NCBI RefSeq assembly: GCF_027887165.1
Contig: NC_077233.1
Coordinates: 183,023,114 to 183,087,113 of the forward strand
From: Monodelphis domestica
Lineage: Eukaryota > Chordata > Mammalia > Didelphimorphia > Didelphidae
Direction: 5' to 3'
DNA length: 64,000 nucleotides
Under the pieces are notes generated by a model, which worked only from the letters and a program-made list of their open reading frames with translations, was not told the origin of the DNA and did no database searches. The position numbers and the translations under genes are program-made. Shown piece after piece: positions 11,590-38,394 of this stretch; position 1 is the stretch's first letter, and each line of letters begins with the position of its first letter.

Positions 11590-11900
11590 AGTAAACTCTT
11601 GAGTACCTACTATGTGTTGGGCACTAAAGAAGATACAGACAACTGAGATCTCAAGGAGTGCACTGTCTAGTTGGGACAGTAACTATTTTGCATTTATTTG
11701 TACTTTTGTACTTTTTTTTTGTACATTTATTTGTACTTTAGTTTACAAAGTGCTTTCACATATATTCTCATTTGATCCTTCTAACACTGAGAAATGCAGC
11801 ATATATTATCTCCATTTTTTAGCAAATGTAGCTTCATATAATATAAATAGTAGGGAGCTTAGTTCAGATTTGAACCAAAATCATCTTAGTCCAGCACTTT
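11590..11900 (+). mobile_element. Diverged L2/MIR repeat
   Basis: TGAGTACCTACTATGTGTTGG ... with a following repeated TTTATTTGTACTTT stretch and MIR-like tail. The open frame across it is not a gene. Confidence 0.4.
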
Positions 11901-12690
11901 TCCACCATACTAGCAAGAAGTCAAAAAACAGTATAAAGTACCAAACAAGTGGTATATACTTCCTTAAGCGTTATGAATTCATGAGGCCAATATAGTGGAA
12001 GCAACCAAGAAAAGCTTCAAAGGTGGGTGCGAGGAGGACACAGAGTGTGTAAGATCCAAGTAAAGAAATATGCATAGCTAGTTCAAGATACTGTGACACC
12101 AGGAAGGGTGAAAAGGTAAAGGAAGCCAAATTACACAGTGGATCAGAAATGTGAATTCAGTGTCAGAACCTTATCCTGGAGCCACTGATTCTCATTTAAT
12201 GTTTGTGTGTTTCCATTCCCTCTAGACCAGGCTTTTGAAATTCATCTTGACACTCCTATAAAATGGAAAATAGGTAGATATTGTATTACTCTCTCCATAG
12301 AAATATAAGCATAAGAAATATATCACAAAATATGTAGTAACTAATAGCTTATCTGCTTAAGTATTTAGAGGTTACCGATGCACAAGGCTTGTGTTACTTA
12401 AGTAGGTTCATGAGACATCACAGTTCAGAAATATGAAATAATTATTCTATACTTTCTTCAGAATTTAAAATCAAGTTCTGTCTAAATGTAATTACCAGAA
12501 GATATTAATCTAATTAAGTGGGAGGTTTTTGGTTTCATTTTTCCTACTTAATAGTATTTCAATCTTTTTAAACTATCAATGCTAGCTTGGCTTACTTGCA
12601 AACTATTAAAAACTTGAGGTATGGGATGTAAATAAAAGTGGCTCTTTGCATTGATGCACTTCAGAGACTTTAGCACTAACTCATATACAG

Positions 12691-27714
<15,024 letters not shown>

Positions 27715-28129
27715 CTTCCCACCTGGCCACCTTCCCGTCGGCCCAAAGGGCGACTAGGTTGAGGCCTAGTTTTGTTTTGTTTCCCTCTCTCTTGACGTCC
27801 GGCCGCCACAGGGCCGGAGGATCAGGGACATAGGCGGGATAGGATGGAGGTGGAAGAGGTGGGGATGGGGGTAGCGCGTTGAGCTCAGGCTGCGGAGGTA
27901 CCAGTTGCTAAGGGGCTGGCCTCCACACCCCAGAGCGCAGGCGCGGGATTGGCTGCCCAGCGCATCGGAGACCTGGGCTGGGGGCGGGGCCTGAGAGAAA
28001 GGATAAAGAGGAAAGAGTGACCAATGAAACATTCGAGAAAAGGTGGACTCTGTCCGAGGTGGGGGTGGGGGGTACCACTGTAAAGGTGGAGAAGAGGCTT
28101 TGGCGAGTCACAGAATGAGAGAAATCTCA

Positions 28130-28400
28130 GAGGTAGTACCGTAATTATAGCTGGACGGGATCTAGTCCAACCCCATCCTTTTACAAATGAGGAAACTGAG
28201 AACGGACCAATTCATCAATCAACATTTATTAAGCGCTCATTATGTGCCAGGCTAAGCGCCAAGATACAAAAAGAGGCAAAAGCCACTTCCTGCTCTTTCC
28301 CATCTAATTCACCAGAGAACTGAAATGGTTTAAGGTCACACCAGTAGTGAGCAGAGCAGCACTAGAACAAACTGCCATCAAGTGTGTTTCTCTCAATATT
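28130..28400 (+). mobile_element. MIR and L2 fragments
   Basis: TTTACAAATGAGGAAACTGA (MIR) interrupted by CAATCAACATTTATTAAGCG ... TATGTGCCAGGC (L2-type), then MIR-like GGTCACACCAGTAGTGAGCA. Possibly nested. Upstream of the TVP23A promoter. Confidence 0.55.
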
Positions 28401-28499
28401 GATCAACCAGTTGATTTCAATTAGTTTTAGCAAGAAAATATTTTTCTGAGAAGGTTAAGAAAGACAGAAGTTACCAAAATATCTCTCACTAGGGAAGCA

Positions 28500-29034
28500 G
28501 CAATGTCCGCCCCTCACACACTAAGGCCATGGCAGTGGAGTGCGTGGGGCTGAAGAATGAACATGAATTTGAAGAACCCTGCTATTGAGGCACACGTCTA
28601 GAGAACATGTAAATAAAGCCAAAGGGAAATCCTGGCCCGGGAGTCTTTTTTCTCCCCCTACAGTCTTTACCAAGTTTAGGTTAAGGTCAAGTATTGGCAA
28701 TGAGAGAGTTAGTGCCTTGCTCGGGTGTAGTGGCTCCTTCCAGAATGCAGGGTCTCAGCTGATGTGTCAGTTCCCTGCAGGACCCAGCCAACCAGGCCAT
28801 ACAACCGCTGCCTTGCCCACTGGTGGTTTTGCTGAGGGGACATGCTTTATCACTTCTGCACTTACAAAACTCATGAGGCCAACTCTGTGTGCTCACTTAC
28901 CTAAGATCCGGAAGGAATTAACACAAAATGAAATGTACCGCGTATTCAGGGACATGTGGCAGCTTTCTGTCACAGAGAGTCATGATCCTCACTCCAAAGC
29001 CACAAGGAAGAGGGCAAGAAGGCCTCTGCTCTGA
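28500..29034 (+). other. Unidentified coding-like stretch
   Basis: From the TTG at 28585 an uninterrupted frame runs 149 codons to TGA at 29032-29034. There is no in-frame ATG near its start. An upstream ATG at 28529, in another frame, opens a 19-codon peptide starting MAVECVGLKNEHEFEE. The inferred residues look protein-like (GNERVSALLGCSGSFQ; RVFRDMWQLSVTESH), with a basic end. I do not recognise the family. It may be a decayed retrocopy, a promoter-proximal transcript, or chance. Confidence 0.3.
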
Positions 29035-29402
29035 CATTTTACATGTACATTTAGTCATCAGCCCTTCCAGCTCCTGAAATTTAGACGTTTCTTTCATTAT
29101 CACATAGCATGGACTCCTGAGTTTTTTGTGGACTCTCTCCAAAGTTCCACATGCTGTACTGGAACCAAGTAGTGAACATCAATGCATGCTTTGTATAAAA
29201 CACCAGTAAGGGAAGATCTAAGCATTCTCTAAGGCCTTTCCATTACAATGGAATTAAATTAAGAGTTCTGAGTGAGGAACTAGGAATAAGGAAAATAGTT
29301 GATAGGGAGAATATATTCCTAATTTTGAGGGAGAAAAAAAAGAAGTTCCATATGGATACCATAACCCACAACCAGAGTTTTTCATAAATAATCAATGATC
29401 TT

Positions 29403-29615
29403 GGGGGCAGCTAGGTGGCTCACTGGATAGAGAGCCAGGCCTGAAGATAGGAGATGCTAAGTTCAAATTCAGCCTCTGATACTTCCTAGCTGTGTAACCC
29501 TGGGCAAGTCACTTAACCTCCACTGCCTAGCCCTTACCACTCTTCTGCTTTGGAACCAATACATAGTATTGATTCTAAGATGGAAGATAAGGGTTAAAAA
29601 TTTTTTTTAATAGTG
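29403..29615 (+). mobile_element. Marsupial tRNA-derived SINE
   Basis: GGGGGCAGCTAGGTGGCTCA ... GAGCCAGGCCTGAAGATAGG ... TGGGCAAGTCACTTAACCTC ... TTGATTCTAAGATGGAAG and a T-rich end. Confidence 0.9.
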
Positions 29616-29619
29616 AATG

Positions 29620-30360
29620 ACTGGGAGCTAGAGGACTGGGTGAAGCAGAATCATCAGTAAAGTACTTTATTAAGGAAGCCTTCTCTCCCTTAATCCAATA
29701 TCCCCACAATACACATATATTTCTTGGGAAACTAGATAGAGTAAACCAACTGAGCTTTCTGGTCATTTGGATAACTGGGTTTCAGCTCTGCCAGTTTTTA
29801 ATATCTTACAACACCTCTAAATGTCAAACAAATTTAGAGACTGAAAGTCAGATATGACACAGCTATAAAAGGGCTTAGGTCTTGGAAAGCTCTTCGCTGG
29901 TGGCTAATTATGAAAACTAAATGGAAAGAGTGGTGAAATGTGGACTCATTGAGAATTGAGAATGCAGCAGAAATTTAGGGGCTTTTTTCCCACCCAGAAT
30001 GACCAACAAATCTTATGTACATTGAATTAGGGCTCACAGATAAATTATCTTAGACTGGGAAATCACCCCTAGAAACCCAATTTTTTGCCTAACTGTCACT
30101 AGCTGCCCTTAAGTTGTGGTTAATGTCCCAAAATACCCTTAATTCTCCACCGTTTGTACACAGAGAAAGGAAAGGAAGCATGGATCACCAAAAAGGATGA
30201 CCAATAAAAAAACACTGACATTTGATTTTGGAATTCAGACACATACATTAACTTGCATTCACCTGGTTCAGTGGCAGGTTGCCTCTTCTTAGTCCAGTCC
30301 TGCTATTGGTTGTTTATCCCAAGAACCACCTGAACAATGAAGAGAGGCATCTGATATAAT
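29620..30360. other. Intergenic, nothing recognised
   Basis: Ordinary AT-rich sequence with short chance frames only. Confidence 0.5.
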
Positions 30361-30374
30361 CTACCAGGTCTCCC

Positions 30375-30520
30375 CGCCTCCACTCACTTAACAAGCATTT
30401 ATTAAGGCACTATGTTGTGCTAAGTACTTGAAGTACAAAGGTAAGACTGAAAGTGTTTCTGTCCTCAAAGAGGAGTTTTCATTCTTTGGGGAAGAAAAAA
30501 CTAAACACATATAAGTACGT
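30375..30520 (+). mobile_element. L2/MIR-type fragment
   Basis: TTAACAAGCATTTATTAAGG ... TAAGTACTTGAAGTACAAAGG, the start of a common old repeat. Confidence 0.5.
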
Positions 30521-30609
30521 TGATATTCTTCACCTTTCTCGACACCACCCTCTCTTGGTTGTCTACCTAGATGTAGGATAGCTTTCTTTATTTCCTGCCC
30601 TGGTATTTC

Positions 30610-31310
30610 CTGTTCTCTCACTATAATTTATCTCTTGATGAGGTCATTAATGCCGAGGAATCTAATTAGTTTTTACCTCTGTGCAGGTGACTCTTATACC
30701 TAACCAGTTCTATTTTTCTCTCCTGAGCTTTCGTCACTTATTACCAAGGGTGTGCTGGACCTTTCCACCTGGATGTCCTATAAGGCATCTCAAACTCAAC
30801 TTGGGACAACTAGGTGATATAGTGGAGGGCTGAACTAAGAGACATGAAGGCCCGTCTCAAATCTGCCTCAGACCTTTACTAGTTGTCTGACCCTAGGCAA
30901 GCCTGCTCTATGCCTCAGTTCCCTTATCTATAAAATAAGAGAGTAAGATTCAGTGGCCTTTATGGTCCCTTCTAGCTCCAATTTATGATCTTGGGTCTAA
31001 TCAGAACTTATATTTTATGTTAAACTCATCTCTCTTCAAAACTTCCATAATTCTGTTGAAAATACCACTCTCCTTGTCACCTTGGTCTATAATCTTAAAG
31101 TCAATCTAGAACTGTCTTCACGCTCTCTCTCCCAAGTCCAATTAATTGACAAATCTCATTATGTCTTTCTCCACAGTTTCTCATTCGTCCCCTCTCTCAT
31201 TCACTTCCATCCACGCAGATACTTGAGGCTTTCATTTCTTGCTTCATCTACTGAAATAATGCCCTATTTCAATTTCCAGATTTTAGTTTTCTTTCTAAAG
31301 CATAGCTAAT
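30610..31310 (+). mobile_element. L2 LINE body split by a SINE
   Basis: CACCTGGATGTCCTATAAGG and CATCTCAAACTCAACTTG lead into a MIR/THER SINE at about 30800-30995 (ACTAGGTGATATAGTGGAGG ... CTTCTAGCTCCAATTTATGA). L2 resumes with GTTAAACTCATCTCTCTTCA and AACTGTCTTCACGCTCTC. Decayed. Confidence 0.6.
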
Positions 31311-31819
31311 GGATTCTGGGTTAGGCCTAACATAGGCCAGTCCAGTGATTTGGGCTTGGGGTTAAAGTATAATGAGGGACTTGGGTTTTATGACATGCAA
31401 TAAAAAACTTTTACTGATGAGATTTAAAGAATATAATTTCTAAAGTTAAAATATAAATGCTATTCCTCTCCACTTCCACAGTCAATATGCAGCTGGTCAA
31501 GAAGATATTCCATAAGAAACAGGAGCTTAGATAAAATCTCTGATACTATTTCTCTCTTCATTAGACTATGTTTCAGGTGACAAAGAAACCCAATAGCCTC
31601 CCTTCTCCCTTAAAGAACCAGCCCAAGTCTACATGCATGGGCCACCCAGTATTTGGGGTGCCAAACAGGTCCCGAGAATATCGACAACTCCTCAGCAATG
31701 GCCTTCCACCCCAATTTCTCCATTGTGGCCACTGACTGGTGCAGCAATGAAATGAATACAGCAACAGCAGCAAGCAATTTACTTCAATGGGTCTGACCAT
31801 GTTCCTTCCCTGCTCAAGA

Positions 31820-32130
31820 AGCATTAGCTAATCCTTATCACCTCTAGGATAAAATAGAAACTCCTCTCTCTAGACCCCTTTACAATTTGGCTTTAACCTA
31901 CCTTTACAGACTTACTTAGTATTCTTCTCTTTTTTATACTCTACCTTTGAGGCAGATTGCTCTACTCACTTCTCCCCATACCTACCATCCAATTTCTCAC
32001 CTCCATGCCTTTGCATAGATGGTCCCCTCTAACTGGAATTCAATCACTCTTTACATGGACCCTAACTTCCTTCAAGGTCCAACTCAGGGGGCCTCCTGCT
32101 ACAAGGAGATTCCCTCTTGATTAGGGTGTT
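31820..32130 (+). mobile_element. L2 LINE 3' part
   Basis: CCTCTAGGATAAAATAGAAA ... GACCCCTTTACAATTTGGCT ... CCTCCATGCCTTTGCATAGA ... AGGTCCAACTCAGGGGGCCT, the L2 order. Confidence 0.7.
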
Positions 32131-33300
32131 TTTTGTTTCAGTGGCAAAGAAGCCTTCTTTTCTCCTTAAAGAACAAGCCTAATTCCCCTAATTGTTAGGA
32201 TTCTCTCTCTCCTCAAACTATCTATTTCTTTATCTGTTTAAATATTATCTTACCTTGAGAAACCACTGGGTCCACAAGGCTTGGGGCACTAAACCCACTC
32301 CCTGTTCTGTATCATCTTGTACCTAAGCATATGATCACAGGTCCAGTCCTGTGGAGCTTAGCCTCTAATGAAAAGAAGGAGTCTTGACTCCTTATCTTCA
32401 TATTCACCAGGATGCTCTTAATTATGGATCATTGACCAAAAATAGGCCATAAAAAGGTGACAGCCTTTCTATCAGAAATCAGGGTTGGGATAGGTAATTT
32501 ATTCTTAAACACAAAAAGAATTCTAAATACAGAACACTAACAAGTATGCATCCATGGAATGACTTAAGAAAAACAGGCTTCAGTCACATAACTTGTAACT
32601 AGTTATAAACTCCTAAAAGAGGCGAATAATTAAACCTGATTATAATAAAAAAAAACAGCTGGGAGGACATATAACTGGCTCTGGATGCAGCATTGTCCCC
32701 CAAACAGTCCACACATGCCTTCTGATATAGTGTCTCCTCCTTGTTTGCTGGAGCTGGAGCTGTCATCTCCAAGAGTGCTGGAGTTGGGTCAGAGATGGAG
32801 TTGGACCTTTAGACTCTAACCTCCAATCAAAACTCTGTTCTTATCCATTTCACCTGGTCACCCCTGAGCTTGAGCATGTCCTATCAGGATACTTTTACAT
32901 CAAAAATCAGGAAGGCCAAAAAACAAAACAAAACAATGAAAAGAGACAGTCCAAATCCAGACTGAAGCTTGTGTAGGCAGGACACAGAAGTCAGAAATTG
33001 TCAGGGCAAGCCAATCCTCCCCACACTGGACTATTGGGAAGCAGTTTGGCACAGTCCTATTATACTTTGCAGCCAAGAACGATGAGTCGGATTGGCGAGC
33101 CCCTCTGTTTTGTACATCCACCAAGTTATCAGCTCCTCTGGCTACGCAGCCAATATGTGGAATCCTCATCATCTCCTTTTGCCCTGAGTCACGCCTAGCT
33201 GGAAGCAGGTCCCAGAGTTTCCTAGTGGTCACACATTCCATGGAAAACTCTCGCTCCAGTTGTCTATTCCCAATAGAATGAAAAGTCCTAAAAAACAAGG
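32130..33300. other. Intergenic, unrecognised, with an antisense open frame
   Basis: No family recognised. On - a 149-codon open frame spans 33349-32900, but its start lies in the MIR/L2 end at 33310-33370 and its sequence matches nothing I know. A + frame also crosses it. Phrases near 31565-31620 and 32135-32180 resemble each other (GGCAAAGAAGCC / GACAAAGAAACC then TCTCC(C)TTAAAGAAC), suggesting two pieces of one repeat. Confidence 0.4.
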
Positions 33301-33309
33301 ATTGCTTTT

Positions 33310-33370
33310 TCTTCTTTCTATCCCCAACACCTAGCACTATGCTTTGCACATAGTAGGCACTTAATAAGGT
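33310..33370 (+). mobile_element. L2/MIR 3' terminus
   Basis: CACCTAGCACTATGCTTTGC then ACATAGTAGGCACTTAATAA, the standard L2/MIR end. Confidence 0.75.
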
Positions 33371-33389
33371 ATGTTGAATAGAAAACCAG

Positions 33390-33540
33390 GCCTGAAAACA
33401 AGAGGTCCTGGCTTCAAATCTGCCCTCAGATACTTCCTAACTGTGTGACTCTAGACAAGTCACTTAACTCCAATTGGCTAGCCCTTACCACTCTTCTGCC
33501 TTGGAATTCTAAGGCAGAAGGTAAGGATTTAAAATAAATG
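33390..33540 (+). mobile_element. Marsupial tRNA-derived SINE (5'-truncated)
   Basis: CCAGGCCTGAAAACAAGAGG ... TAACTGTGTGACTCTAGACA ... GCCCTTACCACTCTTCTGCC ... GGCAGAAGGTAAGGATT. Confidence 0.85.
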
Positions 33541-33559
33541 AATAATGTATGTTGAATTG

Positions 33560-33790
33560 AGTAGACCGGTGGTGTCAACCTCAAAGAGAAGCAGGGAGCC
33601 ACTAAAGTAAATGTAAGAATCCCTACGAGCTGCATTTTGTCTTAGAAAATCACATATTGATATTATATGTGTTTTATTATATATATTTTTTAATCTTTTC
33701 AAGTTATATTTTAATTTGGTTCGAGCTACACTCTGGAGTGTTGTGGCCCACATGCAGTCCATAGACTACTTAGGTGATACTTCTGGAATA
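33560..33790 (+). mobile_element. Small inverted-repeat (MITE-like) element
   Basis: Begins CCGGTGGTGTCAACCTCAAA and contains TGCATTTTGTCTTAGAAAAT and GCTACACTCTGGAGTGTTGT. Related to the better preserved copy at 48293-48757, in opposite orientation. Confidence 0.5.
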
Positions 33791-34404
33791 GACAGACTAG
33801 TCAGTTTAGCAATTTTAAAAATGTAATCTTGTTCTCAAATTATTTTTTGTATTGTAAATAGTCTCCCCAAATTAGATTGAGGAACTAGAGCTCAAAGATC
33901 TTTCCCCAATCTCTCCCATGGGCCCCAGCATAGTATTGGGCACATAGGAAGTACACAGTATATATTTGTCAATTGAATAATCATTTAGAATGGATCACAT
34001 TCTCCACCATTAATGACAAGGCAATGATAAAGGTAGTGCTCCATACTCTCATCTTCTGAACTTCTAGTAAGCCTCTTGAGCATCTCATTTCTCTTCATCC
34101 CCCCAAGTTGCTTTTAGTGTCCAACACATGAACCCTTCTCCAGATGTGCCAGACTTTTAACAAAGTCACCCACTAGAAATATTGCAATCATTCAGTAATT
34201 CAAGTTGAGGAAATCCCCTCCCTCAACGTGTGCCTGAATTAGCAAGGTAATTTCCTTCAGGCCCCAGGACATTTTCAGAAGCAAGTCCAAGAGCTTCTAT
34301 GCTGCCTTAATGATATTGTGGGCAACTCAGGAAAGTTCAGTGCTACCATCACTAGATTGTAGGGGTGTAGGGTGTATGCATGAGATAGAGACAGACAGAG
34401 AGAC

Positions 34405-34790
34405 AGAGAGAAAGGGACAAAGAAAGAAAGAGACAGAAAGACAGACAGAAACCATGAAAGAGAGAGACAAAGTACTTTCTCTAGAACTTCCCCAAGATTC
34501 TCCTCTTTGTGTTGTCCCTTATAATGATGGGAAAGGAGAACCCAGGGAAATAGAGAGGAAGGTGAAAAATGACCCTTGAGAATACTCTCTGAGAGATAGA
34601 GAGAAAGGAACAAAGAAAGAGACCAAAAGACAGATAGAAACCAGGAAAGAAAGGCAAAGTACCTTTTCTAGAACTTCCCTCAAGGTTCTCCTCTTTGTGT
34701 TGTCTCTTATCATGATGGGAAAGGGGGAACTCAGGGAACTAGAGAGCGAGATGAAAAATGACCCTTGGGAATAATCTCTAAGGCGAAGTT
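34405..34790 (+). repeat. 193-bp direct tandem duplication
   Basis: Unit 1 begins AGAGAGAAAGGGACAAAG at 34405 and unit 2 AGAGAGAAAGGAACAAAG at 34598. Both continue through CAGA(C/T)AGAAACCA, TCTAGAACTTCCC, TCTCCTCTTTGTGTTGTC and GAAAAATGACCCTTG. Two near-identical copies, each a purine-rich head plus unique tail. A GA/GACA-rich run at 34384-34404 precedes them. Long frames through it are repeat artefacts. Confidence 0.9.
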
Positions 34791-34879
34791 CCGTAAATAG
34801 GGAGGAAGGAACCTTAGTGTGCCCGCTTTGAGTTTGTGTTCTAAGAAGTTTGAAGCATTTTCATTTCTTTTTCCTTTTT

Positions 34880-35025
34880 TTCTTTAAACCCTTACTTTTT
34901 GTCCAAGTAACAACTCTAAAACAGAAGGGCATGGGCTAGGCAAATGGGGTCACACAGCTAGGAAGTATCTAAAGTTAGATTTGAACCTCGGTGCTCCCAA
35001 TTCCAGGTCTATTGTCTCTTATTCT
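34880..35025 (-). mobile_element. Marsupial tRNA-derived SINE, antisense
   Basis: TTTAAACCCTTACTTTTTGT ... GGTCACACAGCTAGGAAGTA ... GATTTGAACCTCGGTGCTCC. Confidence 0.75.
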
Positions 35026-35759
35026 GATTTATTTTCTCACACACTATTTCTGTGAGGGAAGGGTGGGTAGAAATAATCTTCCCCATTTTACTAGAGAGCA
35101 GACAAAGGCCCAGAGAGATGAAAAACCTCTTTCAGGTTTATGTAATAAGATAGTGACAGATTTAGGACTAGTTCTGAGGTCTTTTCGTTACTAGTGCAAG
35201 ACTGGTTTGTATCAAGTTTTTGCTAAAGAGAGAATTGACCTTTTCCTACGGGGAAGGAAAACCCGGGACATGGACATAAGGGAGTTTCTACAACATGCCT
35301 TTTTGGTCATGGGGAAGAGGTGGCTCTCCTGAAGTGAGCCCAGAGAGTTCTGAACCAGAGCACCTTGCTCTGCTGGGTGACTAGGGGCACACCACCAATA
35401 GGCTACTATGCAAAGAACATTGACAAGAATCAAGAGCCTTGGGTTTGGCTTTCAACTTTGCCTTGGTCAAAAGACTTCTCTTACCCTCAGTTTCTTCTTC
35501 CAACAAATGGGTTCAGTGATCTTTAGAGTCTCTCCCAACTCTATTTTTTTTTCTTTGATCCTAACAGATACTCTTTCTATTCTTCAGTTTCTCCCAGAGC
35601 AGAAATCAGAGATGATAATGCTGGGCTAAAGAGTTGGAGGGGGGAAAAGGGGCAAACAAGGATAATTTACCCAATACTTGGGAAGCTATTGGATAATAGT
35701 GACTATTGAGAGGTGTCATATGGTAAAGCACTCACTAATAGTAGAACTTGGGATAGATT

Positions 35760-36660
35760 CCCCAGAATGGCAGAATGGATAGATAAAAATAATCTGTTCC
35801 AACAGCTGCGAAGGCAGCTGAAGCAGGTTCTGTGGAGCTCTTAAAGCTTGTCAGACACGGAAGAGGTCAAGCTAGTTCAGAGCCAATTGTCCTGACTTTC
35901 CCCTTGCCACTGAACTTAGATGACTGGGAAAGAAAGTCAGACTGAGGACTGCGTGTAACTCTGTTTCACCTAAACACCATTTAAAAGCAAGCCAAGATAT
36001 CACCCCAGTGGCGTCACTGTGGGAGAAACACACCCAAGTTTGTAGCAGGGTCTCACCCCAAAAATGGGAGATGCTCCATTCAATCTAGAGGTAAGAAAAG
36101 ATTTTTATTTGAAGAAGAGGTTTAAGGTGGTAAACTAGCCTAAAAGTTGGTGGAATCATCTGGGGCTAATCAGATAGCCTTAGGGCTGATGGATTGGTCA
36201 AGGGGATAATAGAAGAGCCTCTCTAGAGCTGATGGAATAGCAGTTCCACAGCCCTGGGCTGATGGAGTACCAGCTCTTGGAGTGATAGAATAGCCTACTA
36301 GGTAATGGAGTAGCAGCCCCAGATGTAGAGTTGAAATCCCATTTGTGGAGTGAGGTATGGCTTAGGATTTCCAGATTATTGAGGGTCCTTCCAGAGAAAT
36401 CTCCACTTTTTCTCCTTACAACCAGAAAACCTGGAAAATGGACATGGTCAAATTCAGGTGGAAGTGTGTTTTAGGGTTTGACATGTCATGGGGAATAAGG
36501 AGCATTTGGGACATTCTTTTGGAATATCAGAACCCTTAGTGCATAGGTTCCCCCCCCATTGTCATTTGTCATTGTAAGAAAGGTCTCCATATGCTTCTGG
36601 ATTGTTTTCTTCAATGCTGGGAGTGGGGAGGGGATGCAGTACATTGGAGGACCATTACAG
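35760..36660. other. Possible LTR-like or unclassified dispersed sequence
   Basis: Includes CAGGGTCTCACCCCAAAAAT and a short internal theme repeated with variation (GATGGATTGG, GATGGAATAG, GATGGAGTAC, GATAGAATAG between 36180 and 36300). No reading frame. I cannot name it. Confidence 0.3.
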
Positions 36661-36934
36661 ATAATTAATTATGTAAGTTCAGAACTAAAGTAAATAAAGA
36701 ACAATATGAGTAATTAATAAAACAGATCAGGCACAAAGCTGATGCCCAATATAGAACATTACAGATCCAATATACAGAATTGGTAACTGATCAACAATAC
36801 AGATTCTGCAATTCCTGCTTGAATAATACTGCTTGTAGTTTATGTTTAACTAGCACTAATTGGTGAGAAATGCAAGATTTCTGAATGCCAGGGTCCTGAT
36901 CCCATTATTGCTCCTCACTGATCACTACTAGCCT

Positions 36935-36990
36935 CCATCAGTGTCATTGGTCCTCTTCAAAAACTGAAGGGTTGGCAACAACAATAGAGA
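36935..36990 (-). mobile_element. Terminus of a dispersed marsupial repeat
   Basis: CATCAGTGTCATTGGTCCTC then TTCAAAAACTGAAGG and CAACAACAA is the reverse complement of the left end of the repeat at 52690-53060. Confidence 0.5.
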
Positions 36991-37562
36991 GACTACTTGA
37001 GTTGAAGAGAGAGGGTAAAAACTCAATTGAGAGTAACTCCTTATCCTTCTCTAGTTTAGTCTACATACCTTGCAACTCCTTCTTTTCAATCCATTCTGAA
37101 CATTACCAGATTAATTTTACTAAAGAAAACCCCTCTTTTATATGAAAAAATGTTCCCCATTCTAACTCTCTTCTCCTTTTCCCCACTTCATCCCTTTTTT
37201 ATGCCTTAATTTTTTTGAAGATAATTCCAACATAATTGATTCACATCTTTACCCTCTGCCTATATAAATTCCTTTTAACTACTCATAAAAATAAAATTCT
37301 TAGGAATTACATATATCTTCCCATATAGGAATGTAAATAGTTTAACTTTATTGAGTCTCTTGTGATTATTCTTTCAAGTTAACCTTTTTATGTTTCTTTT
37401 TGAGTCTTATATTTGAATGTCAAATTTTCTATTCAGTCCTGGTCTTTTCATCAAGAATGTTTGAAAATCCTTTATTTTATTAAATATCCATTTCCCTCTT
37501 TGACAGGGATTTTTAGCTCAGTTTTGGTAAGTAGATGATTCTTAGTTATAATATTGACTCCT

Positions 37563-37765
37563 GGGGCAGCTGGGTAGCTCAGTGGATTGAGAGTCAGGCC
37601 TACAGATGGGAGGTCCTAGGTTCAAATCTGGCCTGAGACACTTCCCAGCTGTGTGACCCTGGGCAAGTCACTTGACTCCCATTGCCTAGCCTTTATCACT
37701 CGTCTGCCTTGGAGCCAATACACAGTATTGACTCCAAGACAGAAGGTAAGGGTTTAAAAAAATAA
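37563..37765 (+). mobile_element. Marsupial tRNA-derived SINE inserted in L1
   Basis: GGGGCAGCTGGGTAGCTCAG ... CCTGGGCAAGTCACTTGACT ... AGACAGAAGGTAAGGG and an A-rich tail. Well preserved, so younger than the surrounding L1. Confidence 0.9.
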
Positions 37766-38340
37766 TAATCCTAACTCCTTTGCTTTCTGGATTATCATAT
37801 TCTAAGTCTACTGCTCCTTAAATATGGAAGCTGCTAAATTTTGTGTGATTCTGACTTGATGATATTTGAATTGTTTCTTTTTGGTTGTTTGATTTCTCTT
37901 TGACTTGGGAGCTCTGGAATTTGGCTATAATATATTCCTGGTAGTTTTAATTTTGGGATCTCTTTCAGGAGGTGACCAGTGGATTCTTTCAATTTCTGTT
38001 TTACCCTTTGGATCTAAGATATCAAGGTAGTCTCCCTCAATAATTTCTTGAAATATGATGTCTAGACTCTTTCTTTGACCATGGCCTTACATAGTCTTAT
38101 AATTCTTAAATTATCTCTCCTTGATCTAGTTTCCAGGTCAGTTGTTTATCCAGAAAGACATTTCATATTTCCTTCTATTTTTCATTCTTTTGACTTTGTT
38201 TTATTGTTGCTTGATGTCTTGTGGAGTTATTAACTTTCACCTGCCCAAATCTAATTTTTAAGAAATTGTTTTACTTGGTGAGATTTTTGTACCTCTTTTA
38301 CCATTTGGCAAATTTTGTTTCATAAGGTGTCATTTTCTTC

Positions 38341-38343
<3 letters not shown>

Positions 38344-38390
<47 letters not shown>
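38344..38390. repeat. (GT)n microsatellite
   Basis: About 47 nt of uninterrupted GT, in the antisense L1. On - it would read as a Thr-His run in the ORF1 remnant. Confidence 0.95.

Positions 38391-38394
<4 letters not shown>

Noticed and set aside
34275..34713. Overlapping frames rich in Ser/Leu or Glu/Arg
   Set aside because: They are produced by the GA-rich 193-bp tandem duplication on both strands.
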